A stretch of DNA of 64,000 nucleotides from NCBI GenBank assembly GCA_039000515.1, contig JBCFYV010000001.1, positions 51,962,092-52,026,091 of the forward strand, read 5' to 3'. Positions 20,116-32,794 of the stretch are shown piece by piece (positions within the stretch are counted from its first letter, which is position 1; every line of letters starts with the position of its first letter). The notes under the pieces were generated by a model. The model did not search any database. It was not told the DNA's origin and worked only from the letters and a program-made list of their open reading frames with translations. Position numbers and translations under genes: made by a program. The stretch comes from Timema cristinae. Taxonomy: Eukaryota > Arthropoda > Insecta > Phasmatodea > Timematidae.

Positions 20116-22410
20116 GGTAGGTGTGAATATGTTGAGATCCCGTAGTGCTAAGAAGGCGTGGTAAAAAAAAAAAAAACGACAACTATAAACTCCGTTTATC
20201 CTATCTTAGCAGATATCCCAGGAGGGTTCGATTTTATACAACCACTTTGTAAAGTTTGTGTAGCGCTTTTTATATATAGAGGCTTACTACCAAGCTTCAA
20301 GAATATTCCTCTGCGCAGGATCCAATAAATCATCTGTTTTCATTTTGTACACAAACCGTGATTGCCGCAATATATCAAGAAGGGAGGGACGGTAGTAAAC
20401 CAGCCCTATTTTAGAGGCCCTAGATGTTTCGTTTAGTAAGCTGGAGAGCTGTACTGCTACAAATGGAAGAATAAACCTCCTTCCTTGACAATAGACCTCT
20501 GACAATCCGCAGCTACCGTGTCTCTACAACTTTGGCTCTTCTAAAATACGAGGGGTTAGTTCACCCACATACTCCAAATTACGTATAGTTATTGGTCTTA
20601 ATTTCTTAGTCTTAGAGTGATTTCAATCTTGTGCGAACACATAACTTTAATTATAATATAACGTGTCAACTAATGGTAAAACTTAATACTTTGTTCAAAT
20701 AGATCCAGAAGAAGGAATTCATCTCATCATATTAGACAGTTTTATGTTTTATTTAATGTTTTTAATTAAAATAATCAACTATATTCTTTCTGAGAATGTA
20801 TTTTCTGTTAAAGGTAATTAAATGAAAATACGATGCGTTTAAAAATTGAAGCAGTATCCTATATTGGCGTATATGCTTTCAATTACATGCACAACTCGTT
20901 GTTAATTTGTTAGGTTTGTTTTGGTTAGAAGTTTTTTTTTAAACAAATATCACACTGAAATACCCTATTTTCTGGATCATTAAACAACAAAGATTTTAAA
21001 AAAATAATCTAAAACAACGATTAGAGAAACAACAAAAAACTTTAAAAAATTCTATTACTAAGGATTCATTAAAATATACATGATTATTTTGAACTAATAT
21101 ACCATATTTGTCAAAGTATGAATACAAACAATTCAAAACCAAATACACTTCCTTCACTATTCTCTTTGAAACGAAGATGTTTAAATTTTACCTTCATTGC
21201 ATTCAAATTATAATAATAATAATTGAAAAATAATCACGTGCTAAAAGTACAATAGGACATGTTTGGTTTAAGAGGTCGACTTAGTTGTTTTTTTCAATAC
21301 CATGTCTCACTACCCATTCACGCTATACGCTTTTGTTTTTGTTAAATACGAAGTGGTTTCTTGTAGGTATAAGGACTCAAAGTGCAGCCTATTTTCGGAG
21401 AAAAGGTACTAATATTCCCAAAATTATGTCAAAAGTGAAAATCCAACTAATCAAGAAACAATTCAGGTAGATTAATATTACTTTATAAAACTACCTAATA
21501 TATTTGTTAAATATTTAAAAAAACTTCAAAAAGAAAAAAAAAACTTACAAAATGTTTTCAAAATGTGTAAGCAAATATTTATCATCTTGAAAAGGTATTT
21601 GCTTACAATTAACTCGTAAGTGTTATAAAGCGCTTCAACTTGTTCAAATTATAAAACTTATCAATGAGATTAAAGTTGTGATTGAATAAAATAATTATAT
21701 TTTTAGTACCTAAATTAAAGACCACGTGAATTCTGGAATACAAAGTCATTTAAAGAAGTACCAAACTTTAATGCAACTTTAAACTAATAAAGAATCCGGC
21801 TTATACTAATAGGATAACATTTAGGTATTGGCTGATAACGAATACAACACTCTTTCCCTGTTAGTAAGCATTTATATTGTTGATACCTTTTTGAATGTTC
21901 TTATACTGGGTGAAAATTGATTCAAATATAAATCATGATTCCTTTATATTATAGTACACCTCTATAAATGTCAGTCATAAAATATTATAGCGTCTATTTG
22001 TCAATTGGGAGATACAAAACACTAAATTCATGATAGCGCTATATAAAAATCAAAGCTTTTTTTTAGTGTTCGCGTGGCTCCATACCTTTTTGGAGCTGTA
22101 TTTAAAGATTCAAATATATGTTACTAATAAAGTGTCATCAATTTAAAGAAAAATATATCAAATCCAATGGGATAAGATAGCATTTAATGGGCAGTTTCAA
22201 CGACAAGTTGTAGTTTTCAAAAATGAATGACATAGATGTATAAATATATATAAAATAAAATAAATTTATATGATTAATCAGAAGAGCATGAACGAGTGCT
22301 AACGACAAGTGTGTAAAAAAAAAATATATATATAAATATATATATATATATGTGTGTGTGTGTGTAAAAATAAAATGGTTCAATTAAAATAAAATTCAAA
22401 TAATCGAGTT
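20116..22410. other. AT-rich region without a recognisable gene
   Basis: A minus-strand frame at 20287-20505 (72 codons) looks protein-like in composition but I do not recognise it. A worn SINE tail (CTCACTACCCATTCACGC) lies at 21305-21325. (TA)n and (TG)n tracts lie at 22325-22365. Otherwise nothing seen. Confidence 0.4.
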
Positions 22411-22426
22411 TCATAAGTAAATATTA

Positions 22427-22447
22427 TTACTATTATTATTATTATTA

Positions 22448-22485
<38 letters not shown>

Positions 22486-22749
22486 GCACCGCGTCTTACT
22501 ACCGTTCGGGTTATACGCACTTACGCTAATGTGTAATGGTAGGGTGATTGTGAGATGAAATGAAGGACCTACAGTTTAACGTGGAATCCGAACCACGGTG
22601 GAGGTCTGGCATTCCTCACATTCAGAAGATGTCTTGTCAGAGGTGAAGGAAGGGTTTGGTAATCAGATAAATCTTTGCCGGTACCGAGGATTGAACCCCG
22701 GCCGCCAGCACAGAAGTCTGGCACCTTACCCCTAGACCACCAGGTCACC
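22427..22749 (-). mobile_element. SINE-1, full copy with target-site duplication
   Basis: Long (TAA)n end (22427-22486), shared tail, body and head with B box GGGGTTCAATCCTCGG on the minus strand. Duplication AAGTAAATATTA at 22415-22426 and 22750-22761 is exact. Confidence 0.95.
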
Positions 22750-23629
22750 AAGTAAATATTAATCTTGGTAATATTTTATAATATAAAAACCCATGTTTAT
22801 ATACTTTAACGTCACTTTATAATTACAATGATATTGTAGCCTACTGATGTGCTTGTTAAATTTGTAAAATATGTTTCAAATTGGATTATGATCAAATTAA
22901 TTTTAAAACGATGCTCATTTGCTTACGTGCGCCCTCAATAGGAAATACACCAGCACTCACTTGGACATCTTATGAAGAGCCATTTTGTAAGTAAATATTC
23001 CAAGTTCTTCCAGTCGGGATTTGAACCATGCCACCTTTTCCTAAACAAAATAAGGTATACATTTTAGCATATGTTCCTTTCTAAGCATGTAATGTTTCTA
23101 CTGGCTATCTATCTGTCTGAAGGGGTTTATGTGAAAAGAGTAATTTCTAAAAACTTGTTAAGAACATTTCAAAAGTTAATAAAATAACTAATTTTTCTTT
23201 TTTTGAAAAATTAAAAATTAATTCTTACTACATTTTAAAGTTTCAACTTGCTTGGATTTCATTCCTAACCGCCAGTGTTGCCAGCAGCCAACATTTACGT
23301 AGAACAAATAGCAGAGCATCTATTTACCTAATGGTAAAAAACAAAATATACAATTATTTAATGATTCACTTAGGATTGTTGGTAAAATACTGAAGGACAG
23401 AATATCCCATTTTTGAGCTGTGGGCACATAAAGCGTCCAGATTCATCAAAATCTTGAGGTAAAAATGATTACAACTACAATACATTCACTATAGCGAGTA
23501 AGAAGAAGAAGAAAAGTGCGTTGAAGACGTCAGCTTCCTGGAGAAACCAGGGTTATAACATGATTTGGGTAAGAAGTCCTTTCTGGAAGGGCTTTTATTA
23601 TTCCAAAATATTAGGTCTACTATACAAAC

Positions 23630-24010
23630 CAGCCCCGTGGTATAGTGAGTGAGTGTCCAGTGCACCTAGATATGAGCCTAGTGGTCCCAAGTTCGATTCC
23701 TGGCTGGTGTCTTGGGTATTTTATTTCTCTAAAGGATATTAATCCCAACGGTCACCAGGGTTTGGTTAGTGAGGTTTAAGATCACGCCTGGGTTTCCACC
23801 CCTTCATATTCACTATCATCACATCATCTCATTGCAGGTGTGACGTGTAGAACCTCTCCATAGGTGTAATCTGGGCAACCTTCTGCGCCACCAGAGCTGC
23901 TGAAAGTCTACATACACAAGCGACCAAACAAAATACCAACATACCATCTCTCCCGGTTAAAGACAAACCAGACAGTAGCATACGAGGAATGGGATGAGTC
24001 TAGACTTTCA
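23630..24010 (+). mobile_element. SINE-4 copy without tandem expansion
   Basis: tRNA-like head AGCCCCGTGGTATAGTGAGT with B box AAGTTCGATTCCTGG, then GGTCACCAGGGTTTGG, CACTATCATCACATCATCTC, and a block GCGCCACCAGAGCTGCTGAA. The last two blocks are the ones amplified at 59.6 kb and 46.3-49.8 kb respectively. This copy shows the unamplified order. Confidence 0.8.
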
Positions 24011-24234
24011 GAACGGGCTCTCTGCCAAAATCAGGGTATAGTTTCGATGGATGAATGTGTAGGTGTAATGTATATTTCAAAATGACAACATGACACAGTA
24101 TTATGGACAGAGCCATTAAAACCATAGAGGTATTTTACAATCATGTTATTTCCTAAATCGATATCATTATTTTACTTCATGAAGCCTAACTTCTAGCTTT
24201 TTTTTCTGTGCTTCGCTTTTCATTACCCATCCAA

Positions 24235-24400
24235 GATATACACAGATTTAAACTAATGGGTTAGGAAGGATTAAGGTAGAACTTACAGGAAATGTACCCG
24301 CATTTGTGTGGAAGGAGAGTGGAGAAAAATTTAGGGAAGAACTTAGTATACCCAGCTGGGATTCTAGCCCCAACATTTCTATCACTAGTAATAAGGAAAG
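24235..24400 (-). mobile_element. SINE-2/3-like fragment
   Basis: Inverted body (GTACCCGCATTTGTGTGGAA, GGAGAGTGGAG) and CCCAGCTGGGATTC head end. Tail degraded. Confidence 0.55.
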
Positions 24401-24534
24401 TAATGTGTTATTTTTATTATTTTTTTATTATGATAACACCGTAACCATAAAAAGGCCTATCTTCTATTTTTAAATGTAAATTTGTTGGTATTATATAAAT
24501 AAATAACATAGTTTGATTACATTAATTAAGAAGG

Positions 24535-24665
24535 GAGGAGGAATTTAGAGGAAATTTACCCGCACTTGTGTGGATGGAGAGTGAGAAACCATTAAGGTAA
24601 AAGCACCCTCAACACAACCAGCCCCGCTCCATCGCCAGTGAAACCATTAGTCCACGTGATCACTG
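24535..24665 (-). mobile_element. SINE-2/3-like fragment
   Basis: Inverted body words TTACCCGCACTTGTGTGGAT and GGAGAGTGAGAAACCATTAA. Head truncated. Confidence 0.55.
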
Positions 24666-25004
24666 ATGCATGTGATTTAAAATTGATGACACTAATTAAA
24701 CAATTATAAATTGGATATGGAAGAAATCGTCTACAAATTAAATCCATAGATCCTGCGGTTTTCTATTATGATAATAGTGAGTAACTAACTGAACCACCAA
24801 GTCTTGATGACATAACTTCGACCAAGCGACAGTCTTAAATGAAAGGAATTTGTAACGTTTCAATCGCTCTATGTAACAGAAGTTGTATTCCCTTTCGTGA
24901 CATTTAAGATAGCAGGTTTTAGGCGAAACCAATAATTGTCAGTGAAACTTTTAAAAGGCCGTTGGTTGATATATTAGAAATATAATTTAGGTGCCACTTT
25001 GGTA

Positions 25005-25918
25005 AAGGTGGAAGTGCCAATTTTGCCATATTTCTCCTTGGTTTATTGAGAGGAAATGTGAACAGAAACGCATCTCACGACCTGTTAAGGTGGAAGTGCC
25101 AACTTTGCCATATTTCTCCTTGGTTTATTGAGAGGAAATATGAACAGAAACGCATCTCACGACCTATTAAGGTGGAAGTGCCAACTTTGTCATATTTCTC
25201 CTTGGTTTATTGAGAGGAAATGTGAACAGAAACGCATCTCACGGCCTATTAAGGTGGAAGTGCCAACTTTGCACTATTTCTCCTTGGTTTATTGAGAGGA
25301 AATGTGAACAGAAACGCATCTCACGACCTATTAAGGTGGAAATGCCAACTTTGCACTATTTCTCCTTGGTTTATTGAGAGGAAATGTGAACATAAACGCA
25401 TCTCACGACCTTTTAAGGTGGAAGTGCCAACTTTGCCATATTTCTCCTTGGTTTATTGAGAGGAAATGTGAATAGAAATGCATCTCACGGCCTATTAAGG
25501 TGGAAGTGCCAACTTTGTCATATTTCTCCTTGGTTTATTGAGAGGAAATGTGAACAGAAATGCATCTCACGGCCTATTATGGTGGAAGTGTCAACTTTTC
25601 ACTATTTCTCCTTGGTTTATTGAGAGGAAATGTAAACAGAAACGCATCTCACGGACTATTAAGGTGGAAGTGCCAACTTTGCACTATTTCTCCTTGGTTT
25701 ATTGAGAGGAAATGTGAACATAAATGCATCTCACGGCCTATTAAGGTGGAAGTGCCAACTTTGCACTATTTCTCCTTGGTTTATTGAGAGGAAATGTGAA
25801 CAGAAACGCATCTCACGGACTATTAAGGTGGAAGTGCCAACTTTGCACTATTTCTCCTTGGTTTATTGAGAAGAAATGTGAACAGAAATGCATCTCACGG
25901 CCTATTAAGGTGGAAGTG
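25005..25918. repeat. 82-bp tandem array, about 11 copies
   Basis: AAGGTGGAAGTGCCAACTTT recurs every 82 bp at 25087, 25169, 25251, 25333, 25415 and on to 25907. Units also share TCTCCTTGGTTTATTGAGAG and CGCATCTCACG. The last unit merges into the left arm of foldback F, whose right arm carries the matching CTTAAGG end. Confidence 0.95.
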
Positions 25919-26310
25919 GAAGGGACGTGAGAAAAGGCCAGTGATTTTGCAGTTTTTATAGAAAAACATTTTGTTTGCCAAAATAAATAACACATTGCTT
26001 CAGTAGAAATATAGAGATTAATTTTCTTCACAGTGATATCAACAGTTGTTAAATATTTGTCATCAGCATAACGGTATTAGTTAAGGAACTTTTAAATGAA
26101 GAGAAAAATTTGTCATTAAATTTCAGAACATTCTTGACAGCTATTCAAGAACTTTTGAGGTCAAATTGTGAAGAAAATCATACTCTTATTTTGCTACTGA
26201 AGAATTATTTGATTTTTTTCGACCAAAAAATTGTTTTGATATAAAAACTGCAAAAACATGGACATTTTATCGCATTTCCTACATCCCTACCTTAAGTCCT
26301 ATTCGTGGGG
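25905..26310. mobile_element. Foldback family F, copy 2
   Basis: Left arm (AAGGTGGAAGTGGAAGGGAC, TTTTGCAGTTTTTATAGAAA, CTTCAGTAGAAATA, TTTTCTTCAC) and inverted right arm (AAGGTAGGGATGTAGGAAAT, TTTTGCAGTTTTTATATCAA, CTTCAGTAGCAAAA, TTTTCTTCAC) match over about 150-200 bp. Non-coding. Confidence 0.8.
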
Positions 26311-26518
26311 TGAGACAGGATCTCAATCTAGATAGAGAATGTTACATTGGTTCAGCCAAGGAGCAGCTGTCAAAAATGATTTGACCCGTATTTTTTAAAA
26401 TATTATTTAACTTATTTTTTGAACTTACATTCATACTTTGACTAAACTATGGTAAATTTATTTATATTTAGAAAGTTTAATCAAAGCCTAAGTTTTGATT
26501 CTTAATAAGAAACCTTAT

Positions 26519-26702
26519 TGGTCTTTTGAGATAATAGTCAGTGTATTTAGGAAAAAATAAAAGGGAAACCGGAAAAAAATGCAACACAAATGGTTTTGGT
26601 ACAAACATGTAGATAAAAATGAGCTGAACAACAAATCCAAAATTCACCAAAATCGACCTTATGGAAAATCCTATTTTGGGGGTCAGTAGGTTGCTGTTTG
26701 TG
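26519..26702 (+). repeat. Left terminal inverted repeat of the PIN/CXC unit
   Basis: Pairs with 31488-31670 inverted. The innermost edge is GGTTGCTGTTTGTGG, followed after about 125 bp by the pseudogene start. Confidence 0.8.
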
Positions 26703-26828
26703 GCTACGATAAATAATAATCTGTTCATGTTACAGTACTTGCCTGCATCAGTTCTTTGCTTTTAATTATATATTTTCAATTGAATTATTTTCCGATTCGT
26801 AACGAATGTTTTGTTATTACGTTTCAGG

Positions 26829-29800
26829 ATGGAATTCCACTGCATTATATGTGAGAAAACTGTCAGTGAAAGTAACCATGTTCCTGTACTAACGCTAAAA
26901 GGGGCAGACAGTTTGAATGCTGCTGCTCTGAAACCAGGTGATCTTTTGAATGCTCAACCTGGTAAAATCGTGCACACAGCATACAAGTGAGATTTTTGTG
27001 ATAAAAGAAGGATATCAAGCTTCCACAAAAGGAGCAGCCCAAACGCAGCTGAGAATGAACAAGCCAGATTACTAAGGTCTATGAGTACATCATCAGTGGA
27101 TTCTAACAATAACTGTATATTTTGTGGAAAGGTTGTTTCGTTTGATGTTGGTGGAATCACTGAAGGAGTGAAAGTTCGAACGTATGAATTCCAATCTTCT
27201 GTTATAGTGATGTGTCACGAGCGAAATGACGACTGGGTTAGGATTGTGCTTGAATGGATAAATTATATCATTGCAGACTTACATGCCACCGATGCCGTGA
27301 ACCACAGAAGTTGCTCAGGGATTGTTCGCACAGGAAAATAAATTCCTATACAGTATTCAAAATCTGATACTGGCGCCTCCACAAGCTAAAATAAACGGCG
27401 TAGAACGGGAAGACCTCCTAACGAGGTTCACTTACAAGCTTTCGAGCAAGCTACGAAGTTTTTTGAAACAAACGACGAATAGCAAATCATTGTAAGAATG
27501 ATATATGATCAAATGCAGGAACTACTGGTCCCATCTGATATGGAAGCCTACGCTACCAATCACATCAAGCGCATAATTAAAGATCGCTATGGTGACAATG
27601 TTATTATAGCATATGTGCAAGGAAAAGAGGACGTGATTACATTTCGAGAGACAGCAAAATCCATCCTTCACAGCTACTACAAGCTTCCGAAAAATTTAGA
27701 TACTGAACAAGAGTGAATAAACTTCATACAAGCTTTGAGGAAAATTCTTGTAGGTGAAATAAAACTTTTATGTATTCCTAAAGATAAATACTATAGACTT
27801 GACGACCTCACAATTGATGCCAGTCTTGAATTTGTACCTCAATCTCTTTGACTACGAAGACTGTAATCTTTTTTGTGTACTGCTAAAGGAACATTCTACT
27901 ATTACCGTAGCAGCTCTTGAACAGGCTATCATGCAGGCTGCCAGACCACGTACATTAATGGCACTAGTGCAAATAGAGCTATCCGTTCAAATTCATCATC
28001 ACTTTGGTTCACGTTTCTTGATTGACACATTAAGCAACCTTGGTTTCTGTTCGTCCTACAACTAAATACTTAAAATTGAAAAATCTGCCACTGTCACCCA
28101 ACGACAACCCATAGAAGGAGTGGTCAGTGATGAAATTATTCAATATGTTGCGGATAATGTGGATCACGACATTTGTACCATTGATGGCCGTGGTACCTTC
28201 CATGGTATGGGAGTCATTGCCAGTGTGACAACTGCACAAAAGATGAAAAGGTATACAATCCGTAGAGTGGAAGTTTAGGCAAATCTTCTGAAAGAAAAAG
28301 GAACGATTGCTTTACATTCATATCAAAAACCATAATAAAGCAGTGAACTGTCGTATAAAGAGTTGCCAACACTTCTAGCAGAAGATTGGTATAATAACCT
28401 GAACCATTTGTGGTATAGATCATGGTTTTCCATCAGGCGCGACCAGGATAGCAAGTATTTATGCAAACAATGTATAAAGGACAACATATGGGGAAAGCAG
28501 CTATGTACTTCCTGATAATGATTGATCACAGCCCCAATGATTTGTTATGTGTGTACTCAACACTGCTGTACATAAGTAGTGAGGCAAAGAAACAGAATAT
28601 AGCCCCAGTAATTACCTTTTATCAGCCACTCTACAGGAAGGCTGTGACAATAATTAACGATGGCTTTCATAAAGTATTATTAAAGACACAATAGTATTAT
28701 TAGTAGGTTTTCACACCAGGATGAGCTTCCTCAGCTCCATCGGATACGTCACGCAAGAAGATGGATTAGCTTAAGTATTTGAATAAATTTGTGCTGGTAA
28801 CACCGTAAAGCATATTATGAGTGGGAAAGCTGTTTCGCGTGCTATGCGAGCCCATAGCACAATCGCAGCGCCTAAACATAATGTTTACAACTGCATCATA
28901 TGATATGCCAACTGACAATTTATTGCGCATTGAAACGTACCCTTCATATATCAATAAAGTGGGTGAGCTGTACAAAGGTCTTCTAGTTGGCAATACCATT
29001 ATTATTGAGGATGTTAACTCTTTTGGGGCTCTGCAACAAATATTAGAAAAACAACAGAGAAAAAAGCTGTAATTGAGTGACAGCAGAAATGCAGCGTTAT
29101 GTCTTCAATACATGGAAATGCTCTCCAATTTGAAGCGCTTTATTCGAGCTGAGAGAAGTGGGAATTGTTATATATACCTGCAAGCATTGGCTGACATGTT
29201 ACTGTACTTCGTAGCAGCAGGATATACGCAATACACCAAATCAGCTCACGTACATCTACATAACATGCTGAAACTTAAAATACTGAACCCAGTCCTGCAC
29301 TCCAAATTTAAGAATGGACACTTCATAATAAGGAGAAGTGATCGTCTGTGTGCGGGCCTCGTACCTGACTTAGTAATTGAACAGGCACTGATAAGGAGTT
29401 TGAAAATGACCGGAAGATTGACACGAGGACGAGGTATGACGGATAGTCAACGGTCTATCTGGCTGCTATCAATGCCTATCTGTGCTCATATAAATGAATC
29501 TATGCAAGAACTTGCTGGGCTTACCTATTCCACAAGCAATAAGCACATTGAAGTGCCACAATCACGCATGCAGAAATATACTTCAGACGTACAGGCCATC
29601 ATCTCTTTTCTAGCACCACTTGAGCCATTCAGTGAAGCGTGCAAGTTACGCAACATTGTAACCAGAGTGTCAGAATATATAAGGTGAATGTAAATACAGC
29701 CAAGGAAATTGGTTTGCGTATACTTACGGACATAACAGGGAAAGCAACAGACACTTACACATTTCAAAAGAAAGATAAAGCTGTGACCATGAAATATAAG

Positions 29801-31190
29801 ACAGCAGTGAACATTGATCGTGAGGAAGTCCATATTGACCAGGTCCTACTTTTCAACGCTTGGCAACTGTCACTAGCAGAGAATGTCCGGACATGGAAGA
29901 AATAATGTCTTATAAGTTGTGCACATAACCACCTTCCTTGTTTAAGTCCTTCCAAGTCTTCCGAAAGCCAAACAAATCATCTTTAGCAGCTGCAATCTGA
30001 AAAACCTTTAAGGCAGAAGAGTCTGTTGAATGGATTTAAAATCAGAGCATATACGTAATTGATGGTGGCTGGCTTATCCAACAGAGACCGTGGCAAATTA
30101 GGACAACGAAGACAACATTTGTAATGGTTACGTTGCATACGTCACCAAACATTTCGGGAAAGCTTCTGTTACGTTTGATGGGTATAGTAGCGGACCTTCT
30201 AAAAAAGATCTCAGTCACCTACAGAGGACAAAAGGTCTTCAGTGCCCAGTGATTGAATTTTCTGGCACTATGAAACTCACAAAGAAAAAAAAGATGTATT
30301 CCTTCTAAATTACTAGAAACAGAGAACGTATTATCTCTTCTGTTTACAGAAACTCACTTCATCAGGATGTCCAGTATTATATGCATCTAGTGATGCAGAT
30401 GTTATGATTGCCACTACTGCGATATCTAACGCTCAGTTTTATGATACCTGTCTTGTAGGGAACGATACAAATTTGCTAATACTGCTGTTACATTATTGCC
30501 AAGTGAACACCCATTCATTGTATTTTAAAACAGAGACAGAGGTCTGGCATATAAAAAACATTAAGCAACAGCTTTAGAGCCTATGTGACAGCATTTTGTT
30601 CACTAACGCTTTCCTTGGTTGTGACACAACGTCAACTATTTATGGAGTTGGAAAGCAAGTTGCGTTTTCATTCACCCTTGCAACTAAGCAGTTCCAAAAA
30701 GCAAGTGTACTGTTTTGGTAAGCCTGGTGCTTCAAAAAAAGATATGATAGCAGCCGGGGAACAAGATCTTCTACGTGTTTACAAGGGTTCGTTATCAGAA
30801 TCTTGGCACAGACTGTTTGTGACTAAAGTTGCTTCATCTTCAGCTTTTGTTGAATCTCAAAGACTCCAACACGTGCCGCAGCACAATTCCATTACTTCAG
30901 AGTTACCTACAAATAATAGAATGGCAAGGTATATCCGGATTGTAACCAGAAGAGTGGTGATGTCATCTTGCAGGAGGGATGTACGTACCGACCATGACAG
31001 ACAAGAAACCAGCCCTTCCAAAAAGTTTTGTTCATCATTCGGTGTGACTGTACCACTGGATGAGAAACCACAATATGTACTGTACATGCCGAAAGCATGA
31101 ATTGCCATGTACGTTATCTTGTTGAAAATGCATGGGGACTAATAATGGTTCTAACTGTGAGTCTGCAGAATATTCGGAAAACTATGATTA
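26829..31190 (+). pseudogene. Decayed multidomain gene: zinc-binding motifs, PIN/FEN-like region, CXC region
   Basis: I recognise this as a large uncharacterised protein family that is multicopy in many invertebrate genomes and is usually annotated only by its tesmin/TSO1-like CXC end. Reading across frames, in order: a start ATG at 26829 right after a TTTCAG acceptor-like word, HCIICEK (CxxC) near 26838, CIFCGK near 27110, HATDAVNHRSC near 27285; DHDICTIDGRGTFHGMGV near 28160; KGQHMGKAA and YSTLLYISSEAKKQNI at 28470-28610; an intact 204-codon stretch at 29073-29687 containing RFIRAERSGN, RRSDR, TRGRGMTDSQR; SSDADVMIA near 30385, GNDTNLLILL near 30462 and NAFLGCDTT near 30604 (acidic PIN/FEN-like residues); then RCDCTTG, a RKHELPC-like frame and spaced Cys at 31040-31170 (CXC). 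Many stops and frameshifts, including an in-frame TGA at 26988 that looks like CGA changed by CpG decay, make it non-functional. Function of the intact family is unknown to me; nuclease and DNA-binding roles are inferences from the domains. Confidence 0.8.
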
Positions 31191-31487
31191 AAATTAGTTA
31201 TGTGACTACTTCTGGCAAAAAAAAACACGTGACCAGAAAATATATGAAAGCAGTGATAAGTGTTAAACTATATTGATTTATAAACATTTTAAAACGACAA
31301 AAAAAGTTTGTTTTTTTATTAAAAATACCCTTTTCCTACAAAATGTAAGTTACTTAATCTCTTGCTGTAACCATTACTGTATATACGGTATTACAATTTA
31401 CACTCAAACATTATATATTTCATGTATTACAAATACAAATAATATAATAAACAACACTTTATACTAATATAATTTGTATTATATACT

Positions 31488-31670
31488 GTCACCACAAACA
31501 ACTACCTTGTGACCCCCAAAATAGGATTTTACATATGGGAGATTTTGGTGGATTTTGGATATGTTGCTCAGCTCATTTTTTATATACAATTCGGTACCAA
31601 AAACATTTGTGTTGCAATTTTGTCTGGGTCAAATCGTATTTTTACTGGACTATAACTGAAAGCCCTTGGT
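31488..31670 (-). repeat. Right terminal inverted repeat of the PIN/CXC unit
   Basis: Inverse of 26519-26702. Begins about 300 bp after the CXC region and ends near ACTGAAAGCCC. Confidence 0.8.
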
Positions 31671-32029
31671 ACAAATTTGAACTGGAAACAACATTAAAAT
31701 AAATTAAAGTTAGCCCACACTGGTGACCACGTGATTTAAGGCATCAGTCTAGTGTTTTTTTTACACATTTGTTCATCCCTGTAGTTTTACCGTCTCTCTG
31801 CTTGCATTTACTATGAGCTATTATCTTAAACACCCTCAATAACCCTGCCCCCCACCCCCAAAAAACAAGTCGTTAATAACTATGGAGTCAACGTATTATT
31901 TTTTAAACACCATATTCAGATATTAGGAAAAATATTCAACAAAATTTGTCCAAACTATTTCTAAATTATAAAATTACTCAAAAAATTAGCTGCCCTTATC
32001 GGTGGACGAACAGATTAAATGTCAAGTTT

Positions 32030-32220
32030 ACCTAGTCTGATTTTTCCGGTAACGGGGAGATCGGGCTCAAATACCAGCTGGGTGTAATGAGGGTATTTTC
32101 TTCTTAAATAGATTTCCACCCTCTTCACTCCTCTCTCTTAGCTCTAACTTCTTTATCCTTACCTAATAAGTATAATTAGTTGCGGCTACTTCGAAAGGAT
32201 AATAAAACACGGCGATTAAA
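32030..32220 (+). mobile_element. SINE-2/3-like divergent copy
   Basis: GTAACGGGGAGATCGGGCTC and GGTGTAATGAGGG followed by a body with ATTTCCACCCTCTTCACTCC and a tail of AATAAAACACGGCGATTA. Worn throughout. Confidence 0.5.
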
Positions 32221-32371
32221 AAAACGAATACATTAACTAAACAAGACGTATAAAATATATTCAAGATTGTCCCAAGAATACTGAACACGCGCGTTTGAAC
32301 TGACATGGAGGAGGAGGGGGGGGGGAGATGATAAGTGGCCCATGCTCACACCACGGTAATCTTGTCTTCTA

Positions 32372-32625
32372 ATGATATGGCGTTATTTAATTTGCCGTCC
32401 AGCGTATGCCTCTCGCTGCAGGTGCTTGGCGCATGCGCAGTGGTGGTGTTTAATCCGATTTCATAGAGTTCCTCATTTCAAGTGGCTGTTGGCGATTTCT
32501 CCTCAGGTTACTTTTGGCCACTCAACTGGATATCGCCGCCTTGGCATCTACAATGTCATCGCAAGTTTGGTCGAGTAGACACTAGTTTCAGTCTAACTCG
32601 GTACTCTACATTTGAGTAGCCCATT
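32372..32625 (+). promoter_or_regulatory. Candidate promoter-like patch with an NRF-1-type palindrome
   Basis: GGCGCATGCGCAG near 32428 is a full match to the NRF-1 palindrome (GCGCATGCGC). The patch is GC-richer than its flanks, holds a 68-codon plus frame with no known motif, and has an arthropod initiator-like TTTCAGTCT near 32586. There is no gene recognisable just downstream, so promoter function is only a possibility. Confidence 0.3.
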
Positions 32626-32794
32626 TAAAACTTAGAATAAATCAAGTGTGTAGCTCAGGCTAACGTTTGGCAGGAATTACTTCAATATGAAATACCAGGC
32701 TTTCATTTCAAGGACAGTCATGCAATTTGAGAGTTACAGTCAAATTTCCATTGGAAGAGCATTAATTGACAGCTAGGAAAGCAACTAGATCTAT

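Larger units (their letters stand above)
26519..31670. mobile_element. TIR-bounded transposon-like unit carrying the PIN/CXC pseudogene
   Basis: The segment 26519-26702 and the reverse complement of 31488-31670 align along their length: GCAACACAAATG, TTTTGGTAC, AAAAATGAGCTGA, CAACA(A/T)ATCCAAAAT, CACCAAAATC, AAAATCCTATTTTGGGGGTC and GTTTGTGG appear in the same order. The aligned arms are about 180 bp. They enclose one decayed gene and little else, 5.15 kb in all. That geometry is typical of DNA transposons. No target-site duplication is clear: the outer edges have drifted. No conventional DDE transposase is visible. Confidence 0.75.

Noticed and set aside
20287..20505. 72-codon minus frame as a host exon
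   Set aside because: Composition is protein-like, but no polypyrimidine-backed acceptor, no recognised motif and a double stop at its end. Not enough support.
26519..31670. Active, functional gene in the PIN/CXC unit
   Set aside because: Numerous stops and frame changes in every domain, including the CXC end; only the 204-codon central stretch is intact.
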